Origin: RGIG8775 sp045128735
GTDB taxonomy: Bacteria; Bacillota; Clostridia; Oscillospirales; CAG-272
NCBI GenBank assembly: GCA_045128735.1
Contig: JBGVRT010000007.1
Location: forward strand, 31,691-95,690
DNA: 64,000 nucleotides
Reading direction: 5' to 3'
The notes under the pieces were generated by a model. The model made no database searches. It saw only the letters and a list, made by a program, of their open reading frames with translations, and was not told the DNA's origin. Below are positions 7,194-15,104 of the stretch, piece after piece. Positions within the stretch are counted from its first letter, which is position 1. Every line of letters begins with the position of its first letter. Made by a program: the position numbers and the translations under genes.

Positions 7194-7544
7194 ATGAGGA
7201 TTAGTGAAATCAGAGACCTTCTCGGAGCAGAGGTGATGACAGGGGAGGAAGCGCTTGACCGTGAAGTATTGTCGGCTTTTTGTTGCGATATGATGAGCGA
7301 CGTTCTGGCGTACGTTAAAGATCAGGGTGTTCTTGTTACAGGTCTTGTTAACCCTCAGGTCATTCGCACTGCAAATATGATGGATATAGTTTGTATCGTG
7401 TTTGTCAGAGGTAAGGCGCCAACCGAAGAGATGATAGAGCTTGCGAAAGAATTCGACATTGCTGTTTTACTCACCGAAAAACGTGCGTTTGATACAAGCG
7501 GTATTCTTTATATGGCAGGTCTTTCAAGAAATATTGAGGGTTAG
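7194..7544 (+). CDS. DRTGG-domain protein, first copy in the hydrogenase operon
   Basis: This 116-residue protein consists essentially of one DRTGG-type domain: a switch-like N-terminus (ISEIRDLLGAEVMTGEEALD), then VLVTGLVNPQVIRTANMMDI, and a last strand ending DTSGILYMAGL. DRTGG domains are small alpha/beta modules next to CBS domains, phosphotransacetylases and hydrogenase genes; they are thought to bind small ligands, but their biochemistry is largely unknown. Its place between hydrogenase genes, directly before an anti-sigma-type ATPase (3-base gap), suggests a regulatory or maturation role. A second DRTGG protein is encoded at 9333. The domain name is well supported; the function is not known. 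Confidence 0.75.
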   Translation: MRISEIRDLLGAEVMTGEEALDREVLSAFCCDMMSDVLAYVKDQGVLVTGLVNPQVIRTANMMDIVCIVFVRGKAPTEEMIELAKEFDIAVLLTEKRAFDTSGILYMAGLSRNIEG

Positions 7545-7547
7545 AAT

Positions 7548-7970
7548 ATGTCTGAACCCTTAAGATTTCATTTTGATGTTGACGGCTCCGACTTTTCAAG
7601 TGCGGGCGCCGCATCTGTTCTGGTTAAGAAAAAACTGCGTCAACTTTCATACAACCCCGAGGTTATACGAAAGGTCTCAATAGCGATGTACGAGGGTGAA
7701 ATAAATATGGTTATTCACGCAAACGGCGGAACTGCTGATGTAGAGCTGTCGGATGATGAAATAGTCATAATCCTCAGCGATAAGGGACCGGGTATACCCG
7801 ACGTGGAGCTTGCGATGCAGGCGGGATATTCCACAGCTCACGAAAACATCCGCAATCTCGGATTCGGAGCAGGTATGGGAATTCCCAATATGAAAAAATA
7901 TACGGACTATATGCATATTGATACTGTTGTGGGTGAGGGAACTACAGTTACTATGAAGGTTAAGCTGTAA
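7548..7970 (+). CDS. RsbW/RsbT-type anti-sigma ATPase (HATPase) in the hydrogenase operon
   Basis: This 140-residue protein is a stand-alone GHKL ATPase of the anti-sigma serine/threonine kinase type. The N box is YEGEINMVIHANGG, the G1 box is DKGPGIPDVELAM, and a glycine-rich lid GFGAGMGIPNMKK follows. Homologues either phosphorylate an anti-anti-sigma protein or switch partners on ATP binding. No sigma factor, STAS protein or PP2C phosphatase lies nearby, so the partner must be elsewhere or be one of the operon proteins. Genes of this kind recur next to sensory and bifurcating hydrogenases in Clostridia; signalling of redox or H2 state is an inference. Confidence 0.85.
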   Translation: MSEPLRFHFDVDGSDFSSAGAASVLVKKKLRQLSYNPEVIRKVSIAMYEGEINMVIHANGGTADVELSDDEIVIILSDKGPGIPDVELAMQAGYSTAHENIRNLGFGAGMGIPNMKKYTDYMHIDTVVGEGTTVTMKVKL

Positions 7971-8005
7971 CTTGCCCAAAAACAAATGAATCTATCGAGG
8001 TACAT

Positions 8006-9346
8006 ATGAAGGCTGCTTACAAACACTCGGTATCACTTGATATTGAAAAATGTAAAGGCTGTACAGCCTGCCTTAAACGGTGCCCGACGGAGGCTATTCG
8101 TATCCACGAAGGACACGCTGTAATCAATTCCGACAGATGTATAGACTGCGGTGAGTGTATAAGAGTTTGCCATTCAAAGGCAAAGAAAGCAACTCACGAC
8201 AGCCTTTCGGTTCTGAATGATTACAAATATACCGTGGCGCTTCCTGCACCGTCTTTTTACGGGCAGTTTGACAATCTCGACAATATCGGCTACATTATCA
8301 AGGGACTTTTGGATCTTGGTTTTGACGATGTTTTTGAGGTGGCTTGCGCGGCTGAGATAGTGAGTGCTTATACTCGCCAATACATCAATCGCGCTGACAT
8401 CAAAAAGCCGATAATCAGTTCTGCTTGTCCAACGATAACCAGGCTGATCAGCACTAATTATCCTTACTTGTGCGAAAATATTATGCCAATACTTCCGCCC
8501 ATAGACGTTGCCGCAATGCTGGCACGCGAAAAGGCACTCAGGGAGCATCCCGAGCTTGCGCCCGAGGATATAGGAATAATATTTATCTCGCCTTGTCCTG
8601 CAAAGGTAAGCTATATAAAGAATAACTTTGCGGGCGAACGAAATTACATTTCAGCTGCCGTTTCGGTGCGCGATGTGTATTTTGCTTTACTTGACAAAAT
8701 GAAGAAGGGGGAGACCGAGCCGCTTGAGTCTACCGAATCGGGAATTATCGGTATCGGTTGGGCTTCTACGGGAGGCGAATCCTCTGCCATACTTAATGAC
8801 AGATATCTCGCCGCAGACGGAATTGAGAACTGTATAAGAGTTCTTGACCAGATAGACAGCGCGGACATTACCACTCTTGATTTTGTAGAACTTAATGCTT
8901 GTAACGGCGGTTGCGTTGGCGGCGCAATGACGGTCGCAAATGCCTATATTGCGCAGGCGCGGCTTCAGTCGCTTAAACGCTATCTTCCCGTTTCACCTAA
9001 CAGACCTGCAAGCGATTGGATACCCGATGAATATTTCCATGAGAAAAACGTTGAGTACAATCCTTACAGCTCACTGTCACCCGACAGAAAAACAGCGATG
9101 CGTATGATGCGCGACATCGAAGAGCTTACCAAAAAGCTTCCCGGACTTGATTGCGGCTCCTGCGGTGCACCCACGTGTATGGCGTTTGCAGAGGACGTTG
9201 TGAAGAATGAAACGAGCATTGATGAATGTACCGTTATCCTCAAACGTGCTTTGAAGGCGCACGGTATTGACAGGGAATTGCTTGATTCGGAATTGAAAAA
9301 TTTTGAATCCTTCAAAAAGGAGGGCGGCGCCAATGACGGTGAGTGA
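8006..9346 (+). CDS. HydS-like sensory [FeFe] hydrogenase with C-terminal Fe-S domain
   Basis: This 446-residue protein has three parts. Residues 10-55 hold two ferredoxin [4Fe-4S] motifs (CKGCTACLKRCP and CIDCGECIRVCH). Residues about 70-330 resemble the [FeFe] hydrogenase large domain. Residues about 380-420 hold a CGSCGAPTC motif like the four-cysteine cluster domain of RnfB and ACS/CODH proteins. The four H-cluster cysteines are present (C141 in SSACPT, C197 in SPCPAK, C299 and C303 in NACNGGCVGG), but neighbouring residues deviate from catalytic enzymes. The position of the proton-relay cysteine is Ala, as reported for the sensory HydS of Thermotoga. A redox or H2 sensor role is inferred. 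A GAGGT ribosome site precedes ATG 8006. Confidence 0.85.
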   Translation: MKAAYKHSVSLDIEKCKGCTACLKRCPTEAIRIHEGHAVINSDRCIDCGECIRVCHSKAKKATHDSLSVLNDYKYTVALPAPSFYGQFDNLDNIGYIIKGLLDLGFDDVFEVACAAEIVSAYTRQYINRADIKKPIISSACPTITRLISTNYPYLCENIMPILPPIDVAAMLAREKALREHPELAPEDIGIIFISPCPAKVSYIKNNFAGERNYISAAVSVRDVYFALLDKMKKGETEPLESTESGIIGIGWASTGGESSAILNDRYLAADGIENCIRVLDQIDSADITTLDFVELNACNGGCVGGAMTVANAYIAQARLQSLKRYLPVSPNRPASDWIPDEYFHEKNVEYNPYSSLSPDRKTAMRMMRDIEELTKKLPGLDCGSCGAPTCMAFAEDVVKNETSIDECTVILKRALKAHGIDRELLDSELKNFESFKKEGGANDGE

Positions 9347-9671
9347 GATTAAAGCGAGAATCGGAGCACAGCTTGTGTGCGGAGATGATTCGGCGCATTT
9401 CGACGGTGTTTACGTCGGGGATCTTCTCAGCCGGGCAATGAGTCACGTTGAGAGTGACAACCTTTGGATCACGATAATGTCAAACGTTAACGTGGTTGCC
9501 GTTGCAACTCTTACCGAGCCTGCGGCTGTGATACTTGCCGAGGGTGTCGAGCTTCAGTCGGATGCTCTTGCAAGCGCAAAAGAAAACGGTATTACTGTGC
9601 TTTCAACAGCACTTTCTGCATATGAGATTGCAGTTGAGCTTAATAAAGCCATAACGGAGAACGGCATATGA
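9333..9671 (+). CDS. DRTGG-domain protein, second copy
   Basis: This 112-residue protein is a divergent paralogue of the DRTGG protein at 7194: MTVSEIKARIGAQLVCGDDS aligns with the start of the first copy, and NVNVVAVATLTEPAAVILAEGV replaces its middle strand. The ATG at 9333 is chosen because AAAGGAGGG (9316-9324) lies 8 bases upstream; it overlaps the last 14 bases of the HydS-like gene. The stop overlaps the PHP gene start. Two different DRTGG proteins in one operon could form a heteromer or sense two ligands, but this is speculation. Confidence 0.7.
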   Translation: MTVSEIKARIGAQLVCGDDSAHFDGVYVGDLLSRAMSHVESDNLWITIMSNVNVVAVATLTEPAAVILAEGVELQSDALASAKENGITVLSTALSAYEIAVELNKAITENGI

Positions 9672-10432
9672 GCCTCTACCGTTGCGATCTTCATGTCCAT
9701 TCCTGCCTTTCACCTTGCGGTGACGAGGATATGACTCCCGGCAATATTGTCGGAATAGCGCTTTTGAACGGACTTCAAATCGTTGCGCTTACCGACCATA
9801 ATACTGTGAAAAACTGTCCGTCGTTTTTTAAGCTGGCTAAGACACACGGAATAATTCCAGTGGCTGGCGTTGAGCTTACTACCAACGAAGATGTTCACGC
9901 GGTCTGCCTTTTTAGAACGCTTGACGCGGCAATGGATTTTGGAGAGTATATTGAAAGTAAACGTATCCGTATAAAGAATGATCCCGGAATTTTCGGAAGA
10001 CAGCTTTTGATCGACGAAAACGATAAAACAATCGGCGAAGAGGAATATCTGCTTATCAATGCGGTTGACCTTTCGCTTGAAGAAGCTTTTGTGGAGGTCA
10101 GCAAGCGCGGCGGTGTGTGCTATCCCGCACATATTGACCGAAGCTCAAATGGTATAATATCAATGCTGGGTGATTTCCCGCCTGAACCGCGATTTACTGC
10201 TTTTGAGCTTAACGATGCGTCCTCATACGAGGAGTGCTTGAGTCGATTCCCAATACTTAAGGAACGCGAACTCGTGCACGTTGCAGCATCAGATGCCCAT
10301 TACCTTACCGATATCTCCGAGGAAGGATTTGCTGTTGAGCTTGACGACGAGCCGTACTCGTCGGATATCGTCAGAAATAATCTTATAGATTACCTACTCG
10401 GAATCAAAAAGGGCGGTGACAAAAATGGATGA
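9668..10432 (+). CDS. PHP-domain metal-dependent phosphoesterase in the hydrogenase operon
   Basis: This 254-residue protein is a single PHP domain. The first metal motif is DLHVHSCLSPCGDEDMTP, followed by ALTDHNTVKNC, a histidine near GVELTTNEDVHAVCLF, PAHIDRSSNG, and a C-terminal SDAHYLTDI. These supply the His and Asp ligands for the usual trinuclear metal site. PHP enzymes hydrolyse phosphoesters from histidinol phosphate to nucleotides and 5'-phosphorylated RNA or DNA. PHP genes recur in clostridial hydrogenase clusters but their substrate is unknown. The start overlaps the preceding stop by 4 bases and the end overlaps the next gene by 8 bases, so it is tightly coupled. Confidence 0.85.
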   Translation: MSLYRCDLHVHSCLSPCGDEDMTPGNIVGIALLNGLQIVALTDHNTVKNCPSFFKLAKTHGIIPVAGVELTTNEDVHAVCLFRTLDAAMDFGEYIESKRIRIKNDPGIFGRQLLIDENDKTIGEEEYLLINAVDLSLEEAFVEVSKRGGVCYPAHIDRSSNGIISMLGDFPPEPRFTAFELNDASSYEECLSRFPILKERELVHVAASDAHYLTDISEEGFAVELDDEPYSSDIVRNNLIDYLLGIKKGGDKNG

Positions 10433-10973
10433 GCTTTCGCTTTACGTTCTTGATATCACAATGAATTCTGTGAGAGCGGGAGCAACCGAAATATCGGTCG
10501 AGCTTGTTGAAGAAGGTGAGTGGCTTACCTTTACGGTAGGCGACAACGGTTGCGGAATGACCGATGAACAGCTTGATAAGCTCTCAAATCCGTTCTTCAC
10601 AACAAGAAAGACCCGAAAGGTTGGACTTGGTATTCCGTTTTTGAAAATGCTTGCTGAAATGACGGGCGGAGAGGTTAAAATAACCTCAGTACACGAGTCG
10701 GTATCTACTGACCACGGTACAACGACCTGCGCTAAGTTTGGAAAAAATCACATTGATTTTATTCCGCTTGGAGATATGGTCGAAACAGTAAAAACACTTA
10801 TTCAGGGATCTCCCGATATCAATTTTACCTATCGGCACAAGACCGAGAACGGGGAAGTGACACTTTCCTGTAAGGAGATGCGAGAGGTGCTTGGAGACAT
10901 TCCCTTAAACGAGCCCGAAATACTGAGCTGGATAGGCGAAAACCTTAAAGAGCAGTATGCGGAGCTTCGTTGA
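10425..10973 (+). CDS. Histidine kinase-type ATPase domain protein without a dimerisation domain
   Basis: This 182-residue protein begins almost directly at the N box (DITMNSVRAGA). It continues with DNGCGMTDEQLDKLSNPFFTT and the lid KVGLGIPFLKML, so it is a GHKL ATPase like the catalytic domain of a histidine kinase. It has no DHp helix pair, no phospho-acceptor histidine region and no sensor. The last 60 residues (after HIDFIPLGD) form an extra alpha/beta extension of unknown type. The ATG at 10425 is preferred over the GTG at 10416 because the upstream GGGCGG is better spaced and the protein starts at the fold. It is the second ATPase of the operon. Confidence 0.8.
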   Translation: MDELSLYVLDITMNSVRAGATEISVELVEEGEWLTFTVGDNGCGMTDEQLDKLSNPFFTTRKTRKVGLGIPFLKMLAEMTGGEVKITSVHESVSTDHGTTTCAKFGKNHIDFIPLGDMVETVKTLIQGSPDINFTYRHKTENGEVTLSCKEMREVLGDIPLNEPEILSWIGENLKEQYAELR

Positions 10974-11016
10974 ATCTTGTTAAAAATTTTTTATATAAAA
11001 CGAAAGGATGATCACT

Positions 11017-11388
11017 ATGAAGTCACTTGAAGAGTTGAAGGCAATAAAAGCCAAAATGCAGGACAAGGTTGCTCTGCGTACTTCCAGCGGCGAGACCCGT
11101 ATCGTAGTCGGAATGGCAACCTGCGGAATTGCTGCAGGCGCACGCCCCGTACTCAACGCATTTGTTGAGGGTGTAGCAGAGGCAGGCATCGGAGACAGCG
11201 TTATGGTTACTCAGACAGGTTGTATCGGTATTTGTCAGTATGAGCCTGTTGTTGAGGTATATGTTCAGGGCGCTGAAAAGATTACTTACGTTAAGATGAC
11301 CCCCGAGCGTGCAAAGGAAGTTCTTGAGAAGCACATCAAGGGCGGAAACGTTGTTACCGAGTACACCATCGGCGCGCTCAAAAAGTAA
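11017..11388 (+). CDS. Thioredoxin-like [2Fe-2S] ferredoxin subunit of the hydrogenase
   Basis: This 123-residue protein is a NuoE C-domain-like [2Fe-2S] ferredoxin. The cluster cysteines are seen in MATCGIAAGARPV and TQTGCIGICQYEPVVEV. Proteins of this size are encoded beside NuoF-like subunits in multimeric [FeFe] hydrogenases (HndB-like) and probably act as electron carriers within the complex. ATG 11017 is chosen over 11008 because AAAGGA (11003-11008) then sits 8 bases upstream. The gene follows the regulatory block after 43 bases, and strong codon bias (CGT, AAG, GTT) returns here, as in the other structural subunits. Confidence 0.88.
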   Translation: MKSLEELKAIKAKMQDKVALRTSSGETRIVVGMATCGIAAGARPVLNAFVEGVAEAGIGDSVMVTQTGCIGICQYEPVVEVYVQGAEKITYVKMTPERAKEVLEKHIKGGNVVTEYTIGALKK

Positions 11389-11422
11389 TTCTTAAAAAGT
11401 AAATTAGGAGGAATAAATACAA

Positions 11423-13252
11423 ATGATTCGTTCTCATGTACTTATCTGCGGCGGTACAGGCTGTACCTCGTCCGGCAGTACAAATCTTCGCGATAAGCTC
11501 GCTGAAGAGCTTAAAGCAAAAGGTCTTGACGAAGAAATAAAGATCGTTATGACCGGTTGTTTCGGACTTTGTGCTCTTGGTCCGATTATGATCGTTTATC
11601 CCGAAGGCACATTCTATAGCAGAGTAACTGTTGACGATATTCCCGAAATCGTTGACGAGCATCTTATGAAGGGCCGTATCGTTGAGCGTCTTGTATATAA
11701 CGATACAGGAGATTCTAAGGGCGTGGAAGAGGCTGCAGCCGCTTCGCTTAACGAGACTGTATTCTACAAAAAGCAGCATCGTGTAGCTCTCCGTAACTGC
11801 GGTGTTATCAACCCCGAAAATATCGAAGAGTATATCGCAATGGACGGTTATTTCGCACTGCACAAGGTGCTTACCGAAATGACCCCCGATGACGTTATCC
11901 AGACAATTCTTGATTCCGGACTTCGTGGACGCGGAGGCGGTGGATTCCCCACAGGTCTCAAGTGGAAGTTCGCTTCCAATAACCGCGGTCAGGTTAAGAA
12001 GTACGTTGCTTGTAACGCAGACGAAGGTGATCCCGGTGCGTTCATGGACCGTTCCATTCTTGAGGGTGACCCCCATGCTCTTATCGAGGCTATGGCAATT
12101 GCCGCTTACGCTATCGGTGCTGACGAGGGTTACGTTTACGTTCGTGCTGAGTACCCCATCGCTGTACACCGCTTGAACATTGCTATCGAGCAGGCAAGAG
12201 AAATGGGTCTTCTTGGTGAGGATATTTTTGGAACAGGCTTCAAGTTTGATATGCAGATCCGTCTTGGCGCAGGTGCGTTCGTGTGCGGTGAGGAGACAGC
12301 TCTTATGACCTCTATTGAGGGTAACAGAGGTGAGCCTCGTCCCCGTCCTCCTTTCCCTGCGGTAAAGGGTCTGTTTGGTAAGCCTACTGTTCTTAACAAT
12401 GTTGAGACATATGCAAATATTCCCCAGATCATCCTTAAGGGTGCTGATTGGTTCGCTTCTATGGGAACAGAGAAGTCCAAGGGTACTAAGGTATTTGCTC
12501 TTGGTGGTAAGATCCAGAATACAGGTCTTGTTGAGATTCCTATGGGTACAACTCTTCGTGAGGTTGTTGAGGAGATCGGCGGCGGTATTCCCAACGGTAA
12601 GAAGTTCAAGGCTGCTCAGACAGGTGGACCTTCCGGTGGATGTATCCCCGCACACCTTATTGACACTCCCATTGACTACGATAACCTTATCGCAATCGGT
12701 TCTATGATGGGTTCGGGCGGACTTATCGTTATGGATGAAGATAACTGTATGGTTGATATCGCTAAGTTCTTCCTCGAGTTCACAGTTGATGAGTCCTGCG
12801 GTAAGTGTACTCCTTGCCGTGTCGGTACAAAGAGACTTCTTGAGATACTTGATAAGATCATCTCGGGTAACGGTGAGCTTGAAGACCTTGACCGTATGGA
12901 AGAGCTTTGTAACTACATAAAGAGTGCTTCTCTTTGCGGACTTGGACAGACCGCTCCTAACCCTGTAATTTCTACACTTCGTTACTTCAAGGATGAGTAT
13001 ATCGCTCATATCGTTGACAAGAAGTGTCCTGCAGGCGTATGTAAGAGCCTTCTTCAGTACACAATCGATCAGGATAAGTGTATCGGATGCGGAATGTGTG
13101 CTAAGAACTGTCCCGCAGATGCTATTTCCAAGACAACTTACGTTGCTCCCGGTCATAAGCTTCCTTCGCTTGCTATCGATCCTACCAAGTGCGTGAAGTG
13201 CGGAGCTTGTCTTGATAGCTGTAAGAAGATCAAGGCTATTTCCAAGAAGTAA
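11423..13252 (+). CDS. hydB: NuoF-like NADH-binding flavoprotein subunit of the [FeFe] hydrogenase (HydB/HndC type)
   Basis: This 609-residue protein has the full HydB architecture. Residues 1-100 are a [2Fe-2S] thioredoxin-like domain (CGGTGCTSSGS, TGCFGLCALGP). Residues about 150-400 are the NuoF FMN and NADH domain (GLRGRGGGGFPTGLKW, CNADEGDPGAFMDR). An SLBB-like strand region follows, then the NuoF [4Fe-4S] motif SCGKCTPCRVGT near residue 460. Two C-terminal ferredoxin clusters (CIGCGMCAKNCP and CVKCGACLDSC) complete it. It oxidises or reduces NAD(H) and is the proposed site of flavin-based electron bifurcation with HydA and HydC. The gene sits directly before hydA with a 16-base gap. Confidence 0.95.
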   Translation: MIRSHVLICGGTGCTSSGSTNLRDKLAEELKAKGLDEEIKIVMTGCFGLCALGPIMIVYPEGTFYSRVTVDDIPEIVDEHLMKGRIVERLVYNDTGDSKGVEEAAAASLNETVFYKKQHRVALRNCGVINPENIEEYIAMDGYFALHKVLTEMTPDDVIQTILDSGLRGRGGGGFPTGLKWKFASNNRGQVKKYVACNADEGDPGAFMDRSILEGDPHALIEAMAIAAYAIGADEGYVYVRAEYPIAVHRLNIAIEQAREMGLLGEDIFGTGFKFDMQIRLGAGAFVCGEETALMTSIEGNRGEPRPRPPFPAVKGLFGKPTVLNNVETYANIPQIILKGADWFASMGTEKSKGTKVFALGGKIQNTGLVEIPMGTTLREVVEEIGGGIPNGKKFKAAQTGGPSGGCIPAHLIDTPIDYDNLIAIGSMMGSGGLIVMDEDNCMVDIAKFFLEFTVDESCGKCTPCRVGTKRLLEILDKIISGNGELEDLDRMEELCNYIKSASLCGLGQTAPNPVISTLRYFKDEYIAHIVDKKCPAGVCKSLLQYTIDQDKCIGCGMCAKNCPADAISKTTYVAPGHKLPSLAIDPTKCVKCGACLDSCKKIKAISKK

Positions 13253-13268
13253 GAAAGGAGAACCCAAT

Positions 13269-15011
13269 ATGGAAACAGTAAATATTAAAATAAATGGCAA
13301 GGAATATGCCGTTCCTCAGGGTTCGACAGTCCTTGAAGCAGCTCGCGCTGCAAAGATAGAGATCCCCACACTTTGCTACCTTAAGGACATCAACGCAATC
13401 GGTGCATGCCGTCTTTGCCTTGTTGAGGTTTCTGAGGGTGGTAAGCCCTTTAGAATGGTTACTGCTTGTGTTTATCCTGTAACCGAGGGAATGGAGGTCC
13501 TCACAAATACCCCCAAGATTATCAAGTCCAGAAAGCTCAACCTTGAGCTTGTACTTTCCAACCACGATAAGAAGTGCCTTTCTTGCACACGTAATACCAC
13601 CTGCGAGCTTCAGAAGCTTTGCAATGAGTACGGTGTAGACGAGAGCTACTTCAAGGGCGAAATGAACAAGTATGAGATCGACGATTCCTCGCCCATTATC
13701 CGTGATAATAACAAGTGTATCCTTTGCCGTCGTTGCGTAGCTGTTTGCTCTAAGGTTCAGGGCATTGGTGTTATCGGTGCAAACGACCGTGGATTTGATA
13801 CACATATCGCTTCCGCGTTCGAGACAAAGCTTGGCGACAACGCTTGTATCAACTGCGGTCAGTGTATCGTTGCTTGTCCCACAGGTGCTCTTTATGAGAG
13901 AGATGATACAGATAAGGTTATGGAAGCTATCGCGGATCCTTCAAAGAAGGTTTACATCTGCACAGCTCCTTCTGTTCGTGCACAGATCGGTGAGTGCTTC
14001 GGCTACGAGCCCGGTACAGACGTTGAGGGTAAGATGGTTGCCGCTATCAAGCGCCTCGGCTTTGACGGTGTGTTCGATATGAACCTTACTGCCGACCTTA
14101 CCATTATGGAAGAAGCAACAGAGTTCCTTGGCAGAGTTAAGAACGGCGGTGTTCTTCCTATGATCACCTCCTGCTCTCCCGGATGGATCAAGTTCTGCGA
14201 GCACTACTATCCCGAGATGACAGAAAACCTTTCTACCTGCAAGTCTCCTCAGCAGATGTTCGGTGCAGTTGTTAAGACTTACTTCGCTGAAAAAGAGGGA
14301 ATTGATCCCAAGGATATCTTCTTCGTATCCGCAATTCCTTGTACTGCTAAGAAGTTTGAGGTTGGACGCGATGGTGAATCTGCTGCAGGTGTTCCTGATG
14401 TTGACGTTGCTATTACAACCCGTGAGCTTGGCAGAATGATTGAAAAAGCAGGCATCAAGTTCAGAGAGCTTGATGACGAAGCATTTGATATTCCTTTCGA
14501 TATCGGATCGGGCGCAGGCGCTATCTTCGGTGCTACAGGCGGTGTTATGGAGGCTGCTCTCCGTACAGCGGCTGAGGTTATCGAGGGCAAGCCTCTTGAG
14601 AAGCTTGACTTCACAGAGGTAAGAGGAACTGAGGGGGTTAAGTTTGCTACTTATAAGCTTGGTGACATTACTCTTAACGTTGCTGTAACAAGCGGAACAG
14701 GCAACGCGAGAAAGCTCCTTGACGACGTTAAGGCAGGCAAGGTTGACGTTCAGTTCATTGAGGTTATGGGATGTCCCGGCGGCTGTGTAAACGGCGGCGG
14801 ACAGCCTCATCAGCCCGCGGCTGTTCGTGAGACAGTTGACCTTCGTGCAGTTCGTGCGGCGGTTCTTTACAACGATGACGCTAATGCAGACCTCAGAAAG
14901 TCTCATGAGAACTCGGCTGTAAAGAAGCTCTACGACGAGTACTTCGGAGAACCCAACAGCCACAAGGCTCACGAGATTCTTCACACTCACTATGTAAAGC
15001 GCGGTATATAA
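13269..15011 (+). CDS. hydA: Catalytic subunit of NADH-dependent/bifurcating [FeFe] hydrogenase, group A
   Basis: This 580-residue protein carries, in order, a NuoG-like [2Fe-2S] domain (CYLKDINAIGACRLC), a His-Cys3 [4Fe-4S] motif (HDKKCLSCTRNTTC), two ferredoxin clusters (CILCRRCVAVC, CINCGQCIVAC), the H domain, and a C-terminal small-subunit-like helix. The H-cluster cysteines are C302 (TSCSPGW), C358 (IPCTAKKFE), C502 and C506 (GCPGGCVNGGG). The first motif has Ser where the C. pasteurianum enzyme has a second Cys, and the second has Ile for the usual Met. The ATG at 13269 follows AAAGGAGAA. With HydB and HydC it should evolve H2 from NADH and reduced ferredoxin. Confidence 0.96.
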   Translation: METVNIKINGKEYAVPQGSTVLEAARAAKIEIPTLCYLKDINAIGACRLCLVEVSEGGKPFRMVTACVYPVTEGMEVLTNTPKIIKSRKLNLELVLSNHDKKCLSCTRNTTCELQKLCNEYGVDESYFKGEMNKYEIDDSSPIIRDNNKCILCRRCVAVCSKVQGIGVIGANDRGFDTHIASAFETKLGDNACINCGQCIVACPTGALYERDDTDKVMEAIADPSKKVYICTAPSVRAQIGECFGYEPGTDVEGKMVAAIKRLGFDGVFDMNLTADLTIMEEATEFLGRVKNGGVLPMITSCSPGWIKFCEHYYPEMTENLSTCKSPQQMFGAVVKTYFAEKEGIDPKDIFFVSAIPCTAKKFEVGRDGESAAGVPDVDVAITTRELGRMIEKAGIKFRELDDEAFDIPFDIGSGAGAIFGATGGVMEAALRTAAEVIEGKPLEKLDFTEVRGTEGVKFATYKLGDITLNVAVTSGTGNARKLLDDVKAGKVDVQFIEVMGCPGGCVNGGGQPHQPAAVRETVDLRAVRAAVLYNDDANADLRKSHENSAVKKLYDEYFGEPNSHKAHEILHTHYVKRGI

Positions 15012-15022
15012 ATAAAACCCAT

Positions 15023-15052
15023 AGGGGCGACGAAAGTCGCCCCTTAATTTTT
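15023..15052 (+). terminator. Intrinsic terminator of the hydrogenase operon
   Basis: AGGGGCGAC (15023-15031) pairs perfectly with GTCGCCCCT (15036-15044) around a GAAA tetraloop and is followed by a T-rich tail. It lies 12 bases after the hydA stop. Confidence 0.9.
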
Positions 15053-15073
15053 TCATTATTTTTCCAAAAGATA

Positions 15074-15102
15074 TTGACAAAACAAGTTTTTGGTGATATA
15101 AT
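15074..15102 (+). promoter_or_regulatory. Promoter of the GntR-ABC exporter operon
   Basis: TTGACA (15074-15079) and TATAAT (15097-15102) are separated by 17 bases, with an extended TGATATAAT -10 box. The inverted repeat at 15105-15131 starts 2 bases downstream of it, over the expected start point. Confidence 0.9.
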
Positions 15103-15104
15103 GC

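Noticed and set aside
11378..13300. Minus-strand open frame of 640 codons opposite the NuoF-like gene
   Set aside because: Antisense shadow of a highly biased gene; the product is low-complexity Thr/Leu/Cys/Asn-rich, with no ribosome site and no family match. Similar shadows opposite hydA (13941-15080) and the 12S-type gene (26005-27384) were rejected for the same reason.
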